Of a stretch of DNA of 64,000 nucleotides, positions 1 through 8,947 are shown one piece after another. The DNA is taken from contig NZ_AKJK01000098.1 in the NCBI RefSeq assembly GCF_000282375.1, positions 17,528 to 81,527 of the forward strand, given 5' to 3'. Within the stretch, counting starts at the first letter, position 1, and the number at the start of each line of letters is the position of its first letter. A model generated the notes under the pieces. It saw only the letters and a list, made by a program, of their open reading frames with translations. It searched no databases and was not told the origin of the DNA. The position numbers and the translations under genes are program-made. This DNA is from Pseudomonas sp. GM50 (GTDB lineage Bacteria > Pseudomonadota > Gammaproteobacteria > Pseudomonadales > Pseudomonadaceae).

Positions 1-191
1 ATCAACTCGACGTAAACCCCGAAAATGCCGGCGAACGGGCGGATATTCCACGCCCGCACCAGTGCCCCGACGATACCCAGACCGACTCCGAGCACCGCGC
101 CAATGGCCGTCAACTCAAGGGTGAACAGCGCACCGCGCAGCAGCAGATCGGTGTTTTCCACCACCGGCAAGAAATCGAACTGATAAGCCAT
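1..191 (-). CDS. Amino-acid ABC transporter permease, N-terminal fragment
   Basis: The first 63 codons of an inner-membrane permease are present; the rest lies beyond the window edge. The start is the ATG at 189-191 (reverse strand). The protein opens with MAYQFDFLPVVENTDLLL, followed by a hydrophobic helix at about residues 18-42 rich in Leu, Gly and Ala, as in the HisM/GltJ family of polar amino-acid importers. It lies 19 bp downstream of the periplasmic binding-protein gene on the same strand, so the two form one importer operon. The family is inferred from the N-terminus and the neighbour; the substrate cannot be read from this fragment. Confidence 0.75.
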   Translation of the reverse strand, partial: MAYQFDFLPVVENTDLLLRGALFTLELTAIGAVLGVGLGIVGALVRAWNIRPFAGIFGVYVEL

Positions 192-210
192 AAGTCGTCT
201 CCGCGAACGA

Positions 211-996
211 TCAGAGATCGGCCGGCAGCGGCTCTTTCAGCCAGGTTTTCGAGTTCTTTTCCAGCGCACCGTCAGCCTTGGCCGTGGTGAGGATGTCGTT
301 GACCTTGCCCAGCAGCGCCGGCTCGTTCTTGTTCACGCCAACGTAAACCGGCGAGTCCTTGAGCTTCACTTTCAGCGCCGGCACGCGTTTCGGGTTTTTC
401 TCGCTGATTGCCACCATCACCACGTTACCGCTGGCGATCAGGTCGACTTGCCCTGCGAGGTAGGCGGCGATGGTCGAGTTGTTGTCTTCGAAGCGTTTGA
501 TGGTCGCGCCTTCGGGGGCGACTTTGGTCAGCTCGATGTCTTCGATGGCGCCACGGGTGACGCTGATGGTTTTGCCCTTGAGATCGTCCAGGCCCTTGAT
601 GGCGGCGTCTGGCGGGCCGAACACGGCGAGGTAGAACGGTGCGTAGGCACGGGAGAAGTCGATGACTTTCTCGCGCTCAGGGTTCTTGCCGAGGCTGGAA
701 ATCACCAGGTCGACTTTGCCGGTGGTCAGGAACGGAATGCGGTTGGTGCTGTTGACCGGGGTCAGTTCGAGTTTGACCTTGAGCTGGTCGGCCAGCAGTT
801 GGGCGGTGTCGATGTCCAGGCCGCGAGGTTTCATGTCCGGACCGACCGAACCGAATGGTGGGAAGTCCTGGGGCACCGCGACTTTGAGGGTGCCGCGTTT
901 GACCACATCCTCCAGACCGTCGGCGTGGGCGGGTGCCTGGCTCAGCATCAGGCTGGCAAACAGAGCGGCGAGGAGGGCACTGTAACGCATGGTCAT
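211..996 (-). CDS. Periplasmic amino-acid binding protein of an ABC importer
   Basis: This is a 261-aa solute-binding protein of family 3 (SBP_bac_3). The start chosen is the ATG at 994-996 (MTMRYSALL), preceded by a GGAG ribosome site; upstream in-frame codons give an unconvincing 61-residue extension. A Sec signal peptide covers residues 1 to about 25 and ends at APAHA. The mature part has the family pattern KRGTLKVAVPQDFPPFG, LDIDTAQLLADQL and VDLVISSLGKNPERE. It binds a polar amino acid or related compound and delivers it to the permease encoded just downstream. A FadR-type regulator is divergent, so transport may be induced by its ligand; the actual substrate is unknown. Confidence 0.88.
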   Translation of the reverse strand: MTMRYSALLAALFASLMLSQAPAHADGLEDVVKRGTLKVAVPQDFPPFGSVGPDMKPRGLDIDTAQLLADQLKVKLELTPVNSTNRIPFLTTGKVDLVISSLGKNPEREKVIDFSRAYAPFYLAVFGPPDAAIKGLDDLKGKTISVTRGAIEDIELTKVAPEGATIKRFEDNNSTIAAYLAGQVDLIASGNVVMVAISEKNPKRVPALKVKLKDSPVYVGVNKNEPALLGKVNDILTTAKADGALEKNSKTWLKEPLPADL

Positions 997-1109
997 GGCA
1001 AATCTCCGGATCGGCGGGAAGTGATTTCTGCGGATCGACAGAGCACAGGCCATGCCAAGATTCGGTTTTGGGGGCCACAGGCCACGGTTTTGCTGGTGTC
1101 GTTCGGTCT

Positions 1110-1126
1110 TACTGGTCTGAACAGTT
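1110..1126. promoter_or_regulatory. FadR-like operator candidate
   Basis: The 17-bp imperfect palindrome TACTGGTCTGAACAGTT sits in the divergent promoter region between the binding-protein gene and the FadR-type regulator. It matches the E. coli FadR consensus at 14 of 16 specified positions, and GntR/FadR-subfamily regulators usually bind such dyads. Autoregulation plus control of the transporter is inferred. Confidence 0.45.
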
Positions 1127-1127
1127 G

Positions 1128-1144
1128 GGGTGCGTTTCGCACCC
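1128..1144. promoter_or_regulatory. Perfect inverted repeat beside the FadR-like operator
   Basis: GGGTGCG, a TTT spacer and CGCACCC form a perfect 7+3+7 inverted repeat starting 1 bp after the FadR-like dyad. It could be a second operator or a small hairpin in the regulator leader. There is no T-run after it, so a terminator is unlikely. Confidence 0.35.
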
Positions 1145-1253
1145 TGATGGCGCACCCGTGAAAATTCCCGAACCCCCATGGGGCACGACTTGCCGGACGC
1201 CGCGAATAGCTTTACAACTAGCCGCTCATTGGCCTGGCTCGTCTGAAAAAACC

Positions 1254-1961
1254 ATGAACTCGATCTCCCGCGCCGTACCCGAAGTGGCGCTGCAAGCCAT
1301 CCGCAAACTGATCACCGAGCAAGGTTTCGGGGCGGGGGATGCCTTGCCCTCGCAACGGGACCTGGCGGTGCAATTGGGGGTCAGCCGGGCGTCGTTGCGT
1401 GAGGCGTTATCGTCCCTGAGTGCGCTGGGCGTGATCAGTATCCAGCCGGGCAAGGGCGTGTTTGTGCAATCACCGGTTGATCTGCCCCGGGGCGATGCGG
1501 CGCCGGGCTGGCCGTTCGCGGCCCAGGCATCGCCGCTGGACATCTTCCAGTTGCGCTATGCGCTGGAAGGTTTTGCCGCCGGGCTGGCTGCGGCGACCCT
1601 GAGTACTCACGAGCTCGATGCACTGGAAGATAACGTCGCCGCGATGCGCATCGAATTGAAGGCCGGCGACTTCGAGGCCGCGGCGCGACTGGACTTCGAG
1701 TTTCACCGGCGCATCCTCCTGGCCAGCGGCAATCAGGCGATGCTGAGCATTCTGACGGCCAGCGCCGACATCTTCCTGGAGAGTCAGAAACTACCGTTCA
1801 TCCGGGCCGAACGTGCGATGGAAACCTGGCAGGAACACCGTAAAATCCTCCGTGCGCTGGCTCGTCGGGCCTCTGGCGCCGCGCAGAAGGCCATGCAGGA
1901 GCATGTGCGCAACGCCGCCCTGCGTACCGGAATTGCGTTCGTCGCTCCCGCCACCTCATGA
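1254..1961 (+). CDS. FadR/FCD-type GntR transcriptional regulator
   Basis: A 235-aa DNA-binding regulator. A winged helix-turn-helix covers residues about 10-72 (LPSQRDLAVQLGVSRASLRE, then the wing IQPGKGVFV). An all-helical FCD ligand domain follows from about residue 95, with the usual metal-binding pattern of acid and His residues (LDFEFHRRI, QEHRKILRAL, MQEHV). The ATG at 1254 is used because translation upstream of it has no family similarity. The gene is divergent from the amino-acid importer, with two inverted repeats in between, so it most likely controls that importer and itself. FCD regulators normally sense carboxylic or amino acids; the ligand is not known here. Confidence 0.85.
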   Translation: MNSISRAVPEVALQAIRKLITEQGFGAGDALPSQRDLAVQLGVSRASLREALSSLSALGVISIQPGKGVFVQSPVDLPRGDAAPGWPFAAQASPLDIFQLRYALEGFAAGLAAATLSTHELDALEDNVAAMRIELKAGDFEAAARLDFEFHRRILLASGNQAMLSILTASADIFLESQKLPFIRAERAMETWQEHRKILRALARRASGAAQKAMQEHVRNAALRTGIAFVAPATS

Positions 1962-2039
1962 CTTGAGCTATACCCAAACTCATGGGCCACCATAGCGAGA
2001 CTCAATCATCTGCGGCTTCCTGAACACGGGAAGGGCGGC

Positions 2040-2045
2040 TATGAT
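2040..2045 (+). promoter_or_regulatory. Possible trxA -10 box
   Basis: TATGAT lies 39 bp upstream of the trxA start and fits a sigma-70 -10 element. The -35 region (TTCCTG at 2017) is poor, so this is a weak assignment. Confidence 0.3.
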
Positions 2046-2083
2046 GGGCCACGTTTTTTATTGCTTACAACCCGGAGACATCC

Positions 2084-2413
2084 ATGAGCAGCGATCTTAT
2101 CAAGCACGTCACCGACGCTAACTTCGAAGAAGAAGTACTGAAGGCTGCTGGCCCTGTGCTTGTTGACTACTGGGCTGAGTGGTGCGGCCCTTGCAAAATG
2201 ATCGCCCCGGTTTTGGACGAGATCGCTGGCACCTACGCTGGCAAGCTGACCGTTGCCAAGCTGAACATCGACGAAAATCAGGAAACCCCGGCCAAGCACG
2301 GCGTACGTGGTATCCCGACGCTGATGCTGTTCAAGAACGGCAACGTCGAAGCCACCAAGGTCGGCGCGCTGTCGAAGTCGCAATTGGCTGCTTTCCTCGA
2401 CGCCAACATCTAA
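2084..2413 (+). CDS. trxA: Thioredoxin 1
   Basis: A 109-aa cytoplasmic dithiol-disulfide oxidoreductase that keeps protein thiols reduced and supplies electrons to ribonucleotide reductase, PAPS reductase and peroxiredoxins. The redox motif WCGPC is at residues 33-37, the buried Asp at 28 (LVDYWAEW) and the cis-Pro in GIPTLML near residue 78. Length and motifs are those of classical TrxA. It has its own strong terminator 22 bp after the stop, and rho follows on the same strand, the order seen across pseudomonads. Assignment is secure. Confidence 0.98.
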   Translation: MSSDLIKHVTDANFEEEVLKAAGPVLVDYWAEWCGPCKMIAPVLDEIAGTYAGKLTVAKLNIDENQETPAKHGVRGIPTLMLFKNGNVEATKVGALSKSQLAAFLDANI

Positions 2414-2434
2414 GCGTTGTTATAAAGCGTCATG

Positions 2435-2463
2435 AAAAGGCCCCGCATAATGCGGGGCCTTTT
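2435..2463 (+). terminator. Rho-independent terminator after trxA
   Basis: A perfect 13-bp stem (AAAAGGCCCCGCA / TGCGGGGCCTTTT) with a 3-nt loop and a T-run. The A-run on the left arm makes it potentially bidirectional, but no gene opposes it. Confidence 0.92.
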
Positions 2464-2479
2464 CGTTATTGAGGGCTAG

Positions 2480-2660
2480 ACGCTCCGAAACTCAGGTGGT
2501 ACATTCGGCCCCGCACTGGTTTCTCCACTGCCCCCTGCTAGCCGTCGCCGACGCACTCCTTTTCGAATAAGTACGCGATCCTGTCGCCTTCTCTGCGGCG
2601 CGGCCTCATTAAGCCAAAAGCTTAATTTCCCCCCTCCATAAATGATTACGTCATTCCTAT
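2480..2660 (+). promoter_or_regulatory. rho leader region, C-rich and without Shine-Dalgarno
   Basis: Between the trxA terminator and the rho ATG lies about 180 bp containing C-rich, G-poor stretches (for example 2521-2557 and 2626-2637), as in rut sites where Rho loads. Rho autoregulates through its leader in E. coli. No AG-rich ribosome site precedes the ATG at 2661; the 20 bases before it are pyrimidine-rich. Autoregulation here is inference. Confidence 0.4.
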
Positions 2661-3920
<1,260 letters not shown>

Positions 3921-3984
3921 CACGAAGTACTGTCTCGTCCTGAAGCAGGTTAAACCCATTCAGGACGGGACATACGCTTCAAAG

Positions 3985-4018
3985 AAGGGCGCCCCGAAAA
4001 GGGCGCTCTTTTTTTTTC
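3985..4018 (+). terminator. Rho-independent terminator after rho
   Basis: A 10-bp stem built on GCGCCC / GGGCGC with a 6-nt loop (CGAAAA) and a run of nine T residues, 64 bp after the rho stop. Confidence 0.9.
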
Positions 4019-4117
4019 GCAGGATATTTTGTATCTGGATTGATACTTACCGTGCTGTAAACTGGCGCCCATTCAATGGGTGCCGCCGCCCGCTAATAGC
4101 TGATCTATCGCCGCTGC

Positions 4118-4141
4118 ATTCAATCTTGCCGGCGATTGAAT
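4118..4141. repeat. Inverted repeat upstream of the acyltransferase gene
   Basis: ATTCAATC and GATTGAAT flank an 8-bp GC-rich spacer. It lies in the 220-bp gap between the rho terminator and the acyltransferase gene. It may be an operator or an mRNA hairpin; nothing else in the gap is recognisable. Confidence 0.4.
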
Positions 4142-4238
4142 CAAGTGTTCTGACAGGTCGTTCCCCACGTTGACCTTCGTCGAATATCCGCAGTCGCGCT
4201 AACGGCGAGTCCCTTTTTCAATCGGCTTTGTATCTGAA

Positions 4239-6209
4239 ATGACAAGGGACGTTGTGCACACATTTGGCAATCGCCGTGATATTGACGGGTTGCGGGCTCT
4301 GGCCGTTATTCCGGTTGTGCTGTTTCATTTTGGCTTCAGCACTTTCAGCGGTGGCTTTGTCGGCGTTGATGTCTTCTTTGTCATTTCCGGATTCCTGATT
4401 ACCAGCATTCTGTTTCGTGAGATCGGCGCCCAGCGTTTCAGCTTCGTCGATTTCTGGGCTCGCCGTGCCCGACGGATCATTCCGGCCTTGAGCGTGGTAT
4501 TGCTGGCGACGCTGGTTCTGGGCTGGTTGTTGCTGACGGCCAAGGACTTCTCCGAGTTGGGAAGGACGGTTCGTTATCAGGCGCTGTTTATTTCAAACAT
4601 TCTGTTCATGCGCGAAGACGGTTACTTCCAGCCCGCGTCGGATTTGAAACCGTTGCTGCATACCTGGTCCCTGGCCGTTGAAGAGCAGTACTACATCTTC
4701 TTTCCGCTGTTGATGGTGTTGTTGATGCGCCATGTTCGCTATTGGCGCTGGATGCTGTTTGTCGTGCTGCTGATCTCTTTCGGGCTCAATATCGCTTATA
4801 TCGACCGCAAGCCCGACGTCGCTTTCTTTTCGCTGCCGACACGCGCCTGGGAGTTGTTGTGCGGTGCCATGCTCGCGGTCTTGCCAGCGTCAAAACAGGC
4901 TGTACGGCCCTGGCTCTATCAGTCTGTGGGAGTGGCCGGGTTAATGGCGGTCCTGGTGGCAGTTTTCACCTTTGACAAGGCTACGGTGTTCCCAGGCTGG
5001 GCGGCTTTACTGCCTGTGCTCGGTGCCACCGCGCTGATCTGGTCAGGCGGGCACGGTTCTACATGGGCCGGTCAGGTGTTGAGTGCTCGCGCGCTGATAT
5101 GGATCGGCTTGCTCTCCTATTCCTTGTATCTGTGGCACTGGCCGGTCTACGTCTACGCCAATGCCATTTCGATCGACGGCATTCAGCCCTTGGAGGCTAC
5201 GGGCTGGATACTGTTGGCGCTGGGCCTTGCATGGTTGAGCTGGCGCTTCGTCGAACTTCCATTCCGTGAACGACGCCTGCTGGCCGGACGCAAACCCGTG
5301 TTGTTGGGGGGCTTGCTGACCATGGTCGCTCTGGCGGTCACCGGTTCGATAGTGCGATCGGCGGACGGTTTTCCTCAACGCCTTACCGGCAAAGCGCTGG
5401 AATATGCACTGTCTCGGGATTGGCGGGCCGGGCAGTTGAAATGCATGTCGGTGACCTCGGACAAAAAACTGGACAAGGCGTGTCTGGTGGGTGGTAACGA
5501 AGAGGTTCCGGCGACGCAAATGTTCTGGGGCGACAGTCACGCAGCTGCGCTGTTGCCTGCGATCGAAAGTAGCGCAAAGCGCGAGAGTCGCGCGGTGTGG
5601 CTTTACAGTATGAGTGCCTGTCCGCCGATCCAGAGCAATGATGTGCGTCAGCGTTGCAAGGACTTCAACGAACAGACAATGGAGCGGGTTCGTAGCCTGC
5701 AGATTAAGGATGTGGTGCTGGCAGCCAATTGGAGTCTTTACGTTTACGGTCGCGAAGACGGCGATAAAAAGGTTCTGCTCAATCAGCATGACAATACGGC
5801 CCGGGCCGAGGAGCGCATGGCCACAGCGCTCAAGGCACGGGTGACGGCATTAAGGGCGGCGGGCGCGCAAGTCTGGTTGTTCAAGGAAGTACCGCTGCAG
5901 CGCAAGGGCTCCGTCGATCGACTGACGAGTCTGGCCCAGGTCGGTCGTTCGGCCGAGGGGTTGGGCCGACCACTCGAAGAGCACCTGGCGCGCCAGCATT
6001 TTCTCAGTACCTTGTTCAACTCGATGAGCGCGGCCGACCCAGGCGTACATGTTATCGATCCTACGCCGTTGATGTGTGCGGACCAGATTTGCAGTATCGA
6101 GGTCAATGGCCGTTCGCAGTACAAGGACGAGGATCATCTGTCAGACACAGGCAGTGCCCGGTTGAGCCTCTTGTTTGCTCCGGTGCTGCTGGGTGCAAAT
6201 CACAATTGA
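4239..6209 (+). CDS. OafA/YrhL-type acyltransferase with C-terminal SGNH domain
   Basis: A 656-aa membrane protein that probably O-acetylates a cell-surface glycan such as O-antigen or another polysaccharide. Residues 10-365 are an Acyltransferase-3 domain with about ten membrane helices, including the catalytic His30 region (VLFHFG, then GVDVFFVISGFLI) and the EEQYY motif. A periplasmic SGNH hydrolase-like domain follows, with GDSHA (Ser433) and the DxxH pair Asp630/His633. The ATG at 4239 has no good ribosome site; an in-frame GTG at 4254 has AAGGGA just upstream and could be the true start. It lies between rho and ubiD, in the position I recall for PA5238. The glycan substrate is unknown. 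Confidence 0.85.
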   Translation: MTRDVVHTFGNRRDIDGLRALAVIPVVLFHFGFSTFSGGFVGVDVFFVISGFLITSILFREIGAQRFSFVDFWARRARRIIPALSVVLLATLVLGWLLLTAKDFSELGRTVRYQALFISNILFMREDGYFQPASDLKPLLHTWSLAVEEQYYIFFPLLMVLLMRHVRYWRWMLFVVLLISFGLNIAYIDRKPDVAFFSLPTRAWELLCGAMLAVLPASKQAVRPWLYQSVGVAGLMAVLVAVFTFDKATVFPGWAALLPVLGATALIWSGGHGSTWAGQVLSARALIWIGLLSYSLYLWHWPVYVYANAISIDGIQPLEATGWILLALGLAWLSWRFVELPFRERRLLAGRKPVLLGGLLTMVALAVTGSIVRSADGFPQRLTGKALEYALSRDWRAGQLKCMSVTSDKKLDKACLVGGNEEVPATQMFWGDSHAAALLPAIESSAKRESRAVWLYSMSACPPIQSNDVRQRCKDFNEQTMERVRSLQIKDVVLAANWSLYVYGREDGDKKVLLNQHDNTARAEERMATALKARVTALRAAGAQVWLFKEVPLQRKGSVDRLTSLAQVGRSAEGLGRPLEEHLARQHFLSTLFNSMSAADPGVHVIDPTPLMCADQICSIEVNGRSQYKDEDHLSDTGSARLSLLFAPVLLGANHN

Positions 6210-6290
6210 TTGCTGGCTATGCACTGACAGGCTGCTGTTTGGTCGGCAGAGCAGGTAGGATGTACGCCTATTTTAGGGGTGCCATCGTCA

Positions 6291-7757
6291 ATGAAATTCA
6301 AGGATCTTCGGGATTTCGTGCAGCAGCTTGAGCAGCGCGGAGAGTTGAAACGCATCCAGATCCCCGTCTCTCCAGTGCTGGAGATGACCGAAGTCTGTGA
6401 TCGTACGCTGCGCGCCAAAGGGCCGGCGCTGCTGTTCGAAAAACCCACCGGTTATGACATTCCGGTACTCGGCAACCTGTTCGGCACCCCCGAGCGGGTA
6501 GCCATGGGCATGGGCGCAGAGTCGGTCAGCGAGTTGCGCGAAATCGGCAAGCTGTTGGCGTTCCTCAAGGAGCCCGAGCCGCCGAAGGGCTTGAAGGACG
6601 TCTGGTCCAAGCTGCCGATCTTCCGCAAGATCATTGCCATGGCACCGAAAGTCGTAAAAGACGCGGTGTGCCAGGAAGTGGTCATCGAAGGCGACGATGT
6701 CGATCTGGCGATGTTGCCGGTACAGACCTGCTGGCCGGGCGACGTCGGTCCGCTGATCACCTGGGGCCTGACCGTCACCAAAGGCCCGAACAAGGATCGT
6801 CAGAACCTCGGCATCTATCGTCAGCAAGTGATCGGTCGCAACAAGGTGATCATGCGCTGGTTGAGCCACCGTGGCGGCGCGCTGGATTACCGTGAGTGGT
6901 GCGAGAAACACCCCGGCCAACCGTTCCCGGTGTCCGTGGCCCTGGGCGCTGACCCGGCAACCATTCTTGGCGCCGTGACGCCAGTGCCGGACAGCCTCTC
7001 CGAATACGCTTTCGCCGGTCTGTTGCGCGGCAATCGCACCGAACTGGTGAAGTGCCGCGGCAATGACCTGCAAGTGCCGGCCACCGCCGAGATCATCCTT
7101 GAAGGCGTGATCCATCCGGGCGAAATGGCCGATGAAGGTCCGTATGGCGACCACACCGGCTACTACAACGAAGTCGACAGCTTCCCGGTGTTCACCGTCG
7201 AACGCATCACCCACCGGATCAAACCGATCTACCACAGCACCTACACCGGCCGTCCACCGGATGAGCCGGCGATTCTCGGCGTGGCGCTGAACGAAGTATT
7301 CGTACCGATCCTGCAAAAGCAGTTTCCGGAGATCACCGACTTCTACCTGCCGCCCGAAGGCTGCTCGTACCGCATGGCCATCGTGACCATGAAGAAGTCG
7401 TATCCCGGGCATGCCAAGCGGGTAATGCTGGGTGTCTGGTCGTTTTTGCGACAGTTCATGTACACCAAGTTCGTTATCGTCACTGACGACGATATCAACG
7501 CACGGGACTGGAACGACGTGATCTGGGCCATCACCACGCGCATGGACCCCAAGCGCGACACGGTGATGATCGAGAACACGCCGATCGACTACCTCGACTT
7601 CGCCTCGCCGGTTTCCGGCCTGGGCTCGAAGATGGGGCTCGATGCCACGCATAAATGGCCAGGCGAAACCACCCGCGAGTGGGGCCGGGTCATCGTCAAG
7701 GATGAAGCCGTTACCCAACGGATCGATGCCATCTGGAATCAGTTAGGAATAGATTGA
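6291..7757 (+). CDS. ubiD: 4-hydroxy-3-polyprenylbenzoate decarboxylase UbiD
   Basis: A 488-aa prenylated-FMN-dependent decarboxylase of ubiquinone synthesis, which removes the carboxyl group from polyprenyl-hydroxybenzoate. UbiD signatures cover the whole protein: NLFGTPERVAMGMG, WGLTVTKGP, GIYRQQVIGRNKVIMRW, the E-(D)-R region around EGPYGDHTGYY and the C-terminal PIDYLDFASPVSGLGSKMG. The ATG at 6291 (MKFKDLRDF) has AGGGGT 10 bp upstream and matches the family length; a GTG 12 bp earlier is less likely. The stop overlaps the start of the next reductase gene by 1 nt, so the two are translationally coupled. Confidence 0.97.
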   Translation: MKFKDLRDFVQQLEQRGELKRIQIPVSPVLEMTEVCDRTLRAKGPALLFEKPTGYDIPVLGNLFGTPERVAMGMGAESVSELREIGKLLAFLKEPEPPKGLKDVWSKLPIFRKIIAMAPKVVKDAVCQEVVIEGDDVDLAMLPVQTCWPGDVGPLITWGLTVTKGPNKDRQNLGIYRQQVIGRNKVIMRWLSHRGGALDYREWCEKHPGQPFPVSVALGADPATILGAVTPVPDSLSEYAFAGLLRGNRTELVKCRGNDLQVPATAEIILEGVIHPGEMADEGPYGDHTGYYNEVDSFPVFTVERITHRIKPIYHSTYTGRPPDEPAILGVALNEVFVPILQKQFPEITDFYLPPEGCSYRMAIVTMKKSYPGHAKRVMLGVWSFLRQFMYTKFVIVTDDDINARDWNDVIWAITTRMDPKRDTVMIENTPIDYLDFASPVSGLGSKMGLDATHKWPGETTREWGRVIVKDEAVTQRIDAIWNQLGID

Positions 7758-8725
7758 TGCGTGTAACCTTGCAGCCCTCCGGAGCAGTGCTAGAGATTCT
7801 GCCCGGCGAGCGGATTCTCGATGGCGCGCGGCGCCTGGGCTATGAATGCCCGCAAAGTTGTCGCAACGGCAATTGCCATGTGTGCGGCGCATTGCTGGTG
7901 GAAGGGCGGGTCGAGCAGGCCGGTGATGTGCGCGACCATGGCGAGTTCTACACTTGCATTGCAGAGCCGCTGGAAGACTGCATCGTGCTGTGGGATGGCG
8001 TGCTCGCGCTGGGAGAATTGCCGGTGCGCAGCGTGTCGTGTCAGGTCATTGAATGCAGGGACGTCGGCGGCGATACCTGGCGCGTGCGTCTGCGTGCGCC
8101 AGCGGGCAAGCCGCCACGCTATCACGCCGGCCAGTATCTGATGATCGAGCGTGAGAATGGCGAGAAATCCGCCTTCTCCCTGGCCTCTGCGCCGCATTCC
8201 GGGCGCGATCTGGAAATTCATGTACTGGCGCGCGAAAGCAGTGCGCTGAGCCTGATCGAACAGCTTCAGCGCAACCCGATGGTGCGCATCGAGATGCCGT
8301 TCGGCGATACCCATCTGGCGGAACTGCCGGACGGTCCACTGGTACTGATTGCCGCCGGTACCGGCATGGGTCAGATCCATAGTCTGATCGAACATTGCCG
8401 GGCCACGGGATTCAAGCATCCGGTGCATCTGTATTGGGGGGTGCGTCGTCCCGAAGACTTTTATGGCATTGAGCATTGGGATGAATGGGAAAAGCTGCCC
8501 AATCTGTTCCTGCATAAAGTCGTCAGCGATCAATGCGGCTGGGGAGGGCGCTGCGGCATGTTGCATGAGGCAGTGTGTGAAGATTTCCCTGATCTGAAAG
8601 CCCTGCACGTCTACGCCAGCGGCTCTCCGGCCATGGTCTATGGCACGCTGGATGCGCTGGTCGAAGCGGGGATGGATGCCCATCAAATGCGCGCGGATGT
8701 GTTCGCTTACGCGCCCCGATCTTGA
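7757..8725 (+). CDS. 2Fe-2S/FAD oxidoreductase (CDP-6-deoxy-glucoseen reductase-like)
   Basis: A 322-aa electron-transfer flavoprotein. Residues 1-88 are a plant-type ferredoxin domain with cluster Cys 35, 40, 43 and 67 (CRNGNCHVC, then YTC); a further Cys31 is present. Residues 95-195 bind FAD (YHAGQYLMIERENGEKSAFSLAS) and 200-320 bind NAD(P) (LIAAGTGMGQIHSLIEH). The architecture is that of phenol/xylene-type reductases and of AscD-like enzymes. Overlap with ubiD (TGATG) suggests a supporting role, such as supplying reduced flavin or electrons to UbiX/UbiD chemistry, but this is inference. A 13-bp tandem repeat begins at its stop codon. Confidence 0.85.
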   Translation: MRVTLQPSGAVLEILPGERILDGARRLGYECPQSCRNGNCHVCGALLVEGRVEQAGDVRDHGEFYTCIAEPLEDCIVLWDGVLALGELPVRSVSCQVIECRDVGGDTWRVRLRAPAGKPPRYHAGQYLMIERENGEKSAFSLASAPHSGRDLEIHVLARESSALSLIEQLQRNPMVRIEMPFGDTHLAELPDGPLVLIAAGTGMGQIHSLIEHCRATGFKHPVHLYWGVRRPEDFYGIEHWDEWEKLPNLFLHKVVSDQCGWGGRCGMLHEAVCEDFPDLKALHVYASGSPAMVYGTLDALVEAGMDAHQMRADVFAYAPRS

Positions 8726-8754
8726 TCCTCGATCTTGATCCGCGATCTTAAATC
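8717..8754. repeat. Three 13-bp tandem repeats at the gene end
   Basis: The unit CGATCTTGATCCT occurs almost identically at 8717 and 8730 and, with changes, at 8743. The first copy contains the stop codon of the flavin reductase. The repeats lie upstream of a sigma-54 promoter and could be activator sites or simple slippage duplications. Confidence 0.6.
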
Positions 8755-8778
8755 GTTATAACTCCCCATATAGCCGAT

Positions 8779-8806
8779 CGGTATTTATAGATTTATATAA
8801 ATGCCG
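8779..8806. promoter_or_regulatory. AT-rich dyad, possible sigma-54 enhancer site
   Basis: CGGTATTTATA and TATAAATGCCG form 11-bp arms with one mismatch around a 6-bp spacer. Its centre is about 83 bp upstream of the start site predicted from the sigma-54 promoter at 8850, a position and shape usual for an enhancer-binding protein or IHF region. Function is inferred. Confidence 0.4.
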
Positions 8807-8849
8807 GTAGGTTATATCTCATTCAGGCAATACGTTTCGAACTCCGCCA

Positions 8850-8864
8850 TGGCACTTAAATTGC
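8850..8864 (+). promoter_or_regulatory. Sigma-54 promoter of the ChaC-like gene
   Basis: TGGCAC, five bases, then TTGC is a full match to the -24/-12 consensus with correct spacing. Transcription should start near 8876, leaving a leader of about 70 nt before the ChaC-like gene. The match is direct; activity is inferred. Confidence 0.65.
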
Positions 8865-8947
8865 CTTAAACCATATGTGCCTTATTGTTACAGCGGTGCG
8901 TTCTATTAAGTAATTCTTTACCCGCGGGGAGCTGAACGCTATTCGCC

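Noticed and set aside
6288..7718. 476-codon reverse-strand ORF opposite ubiD
   Set aside because: Shadow of ubiD; no motif and no promoter context.
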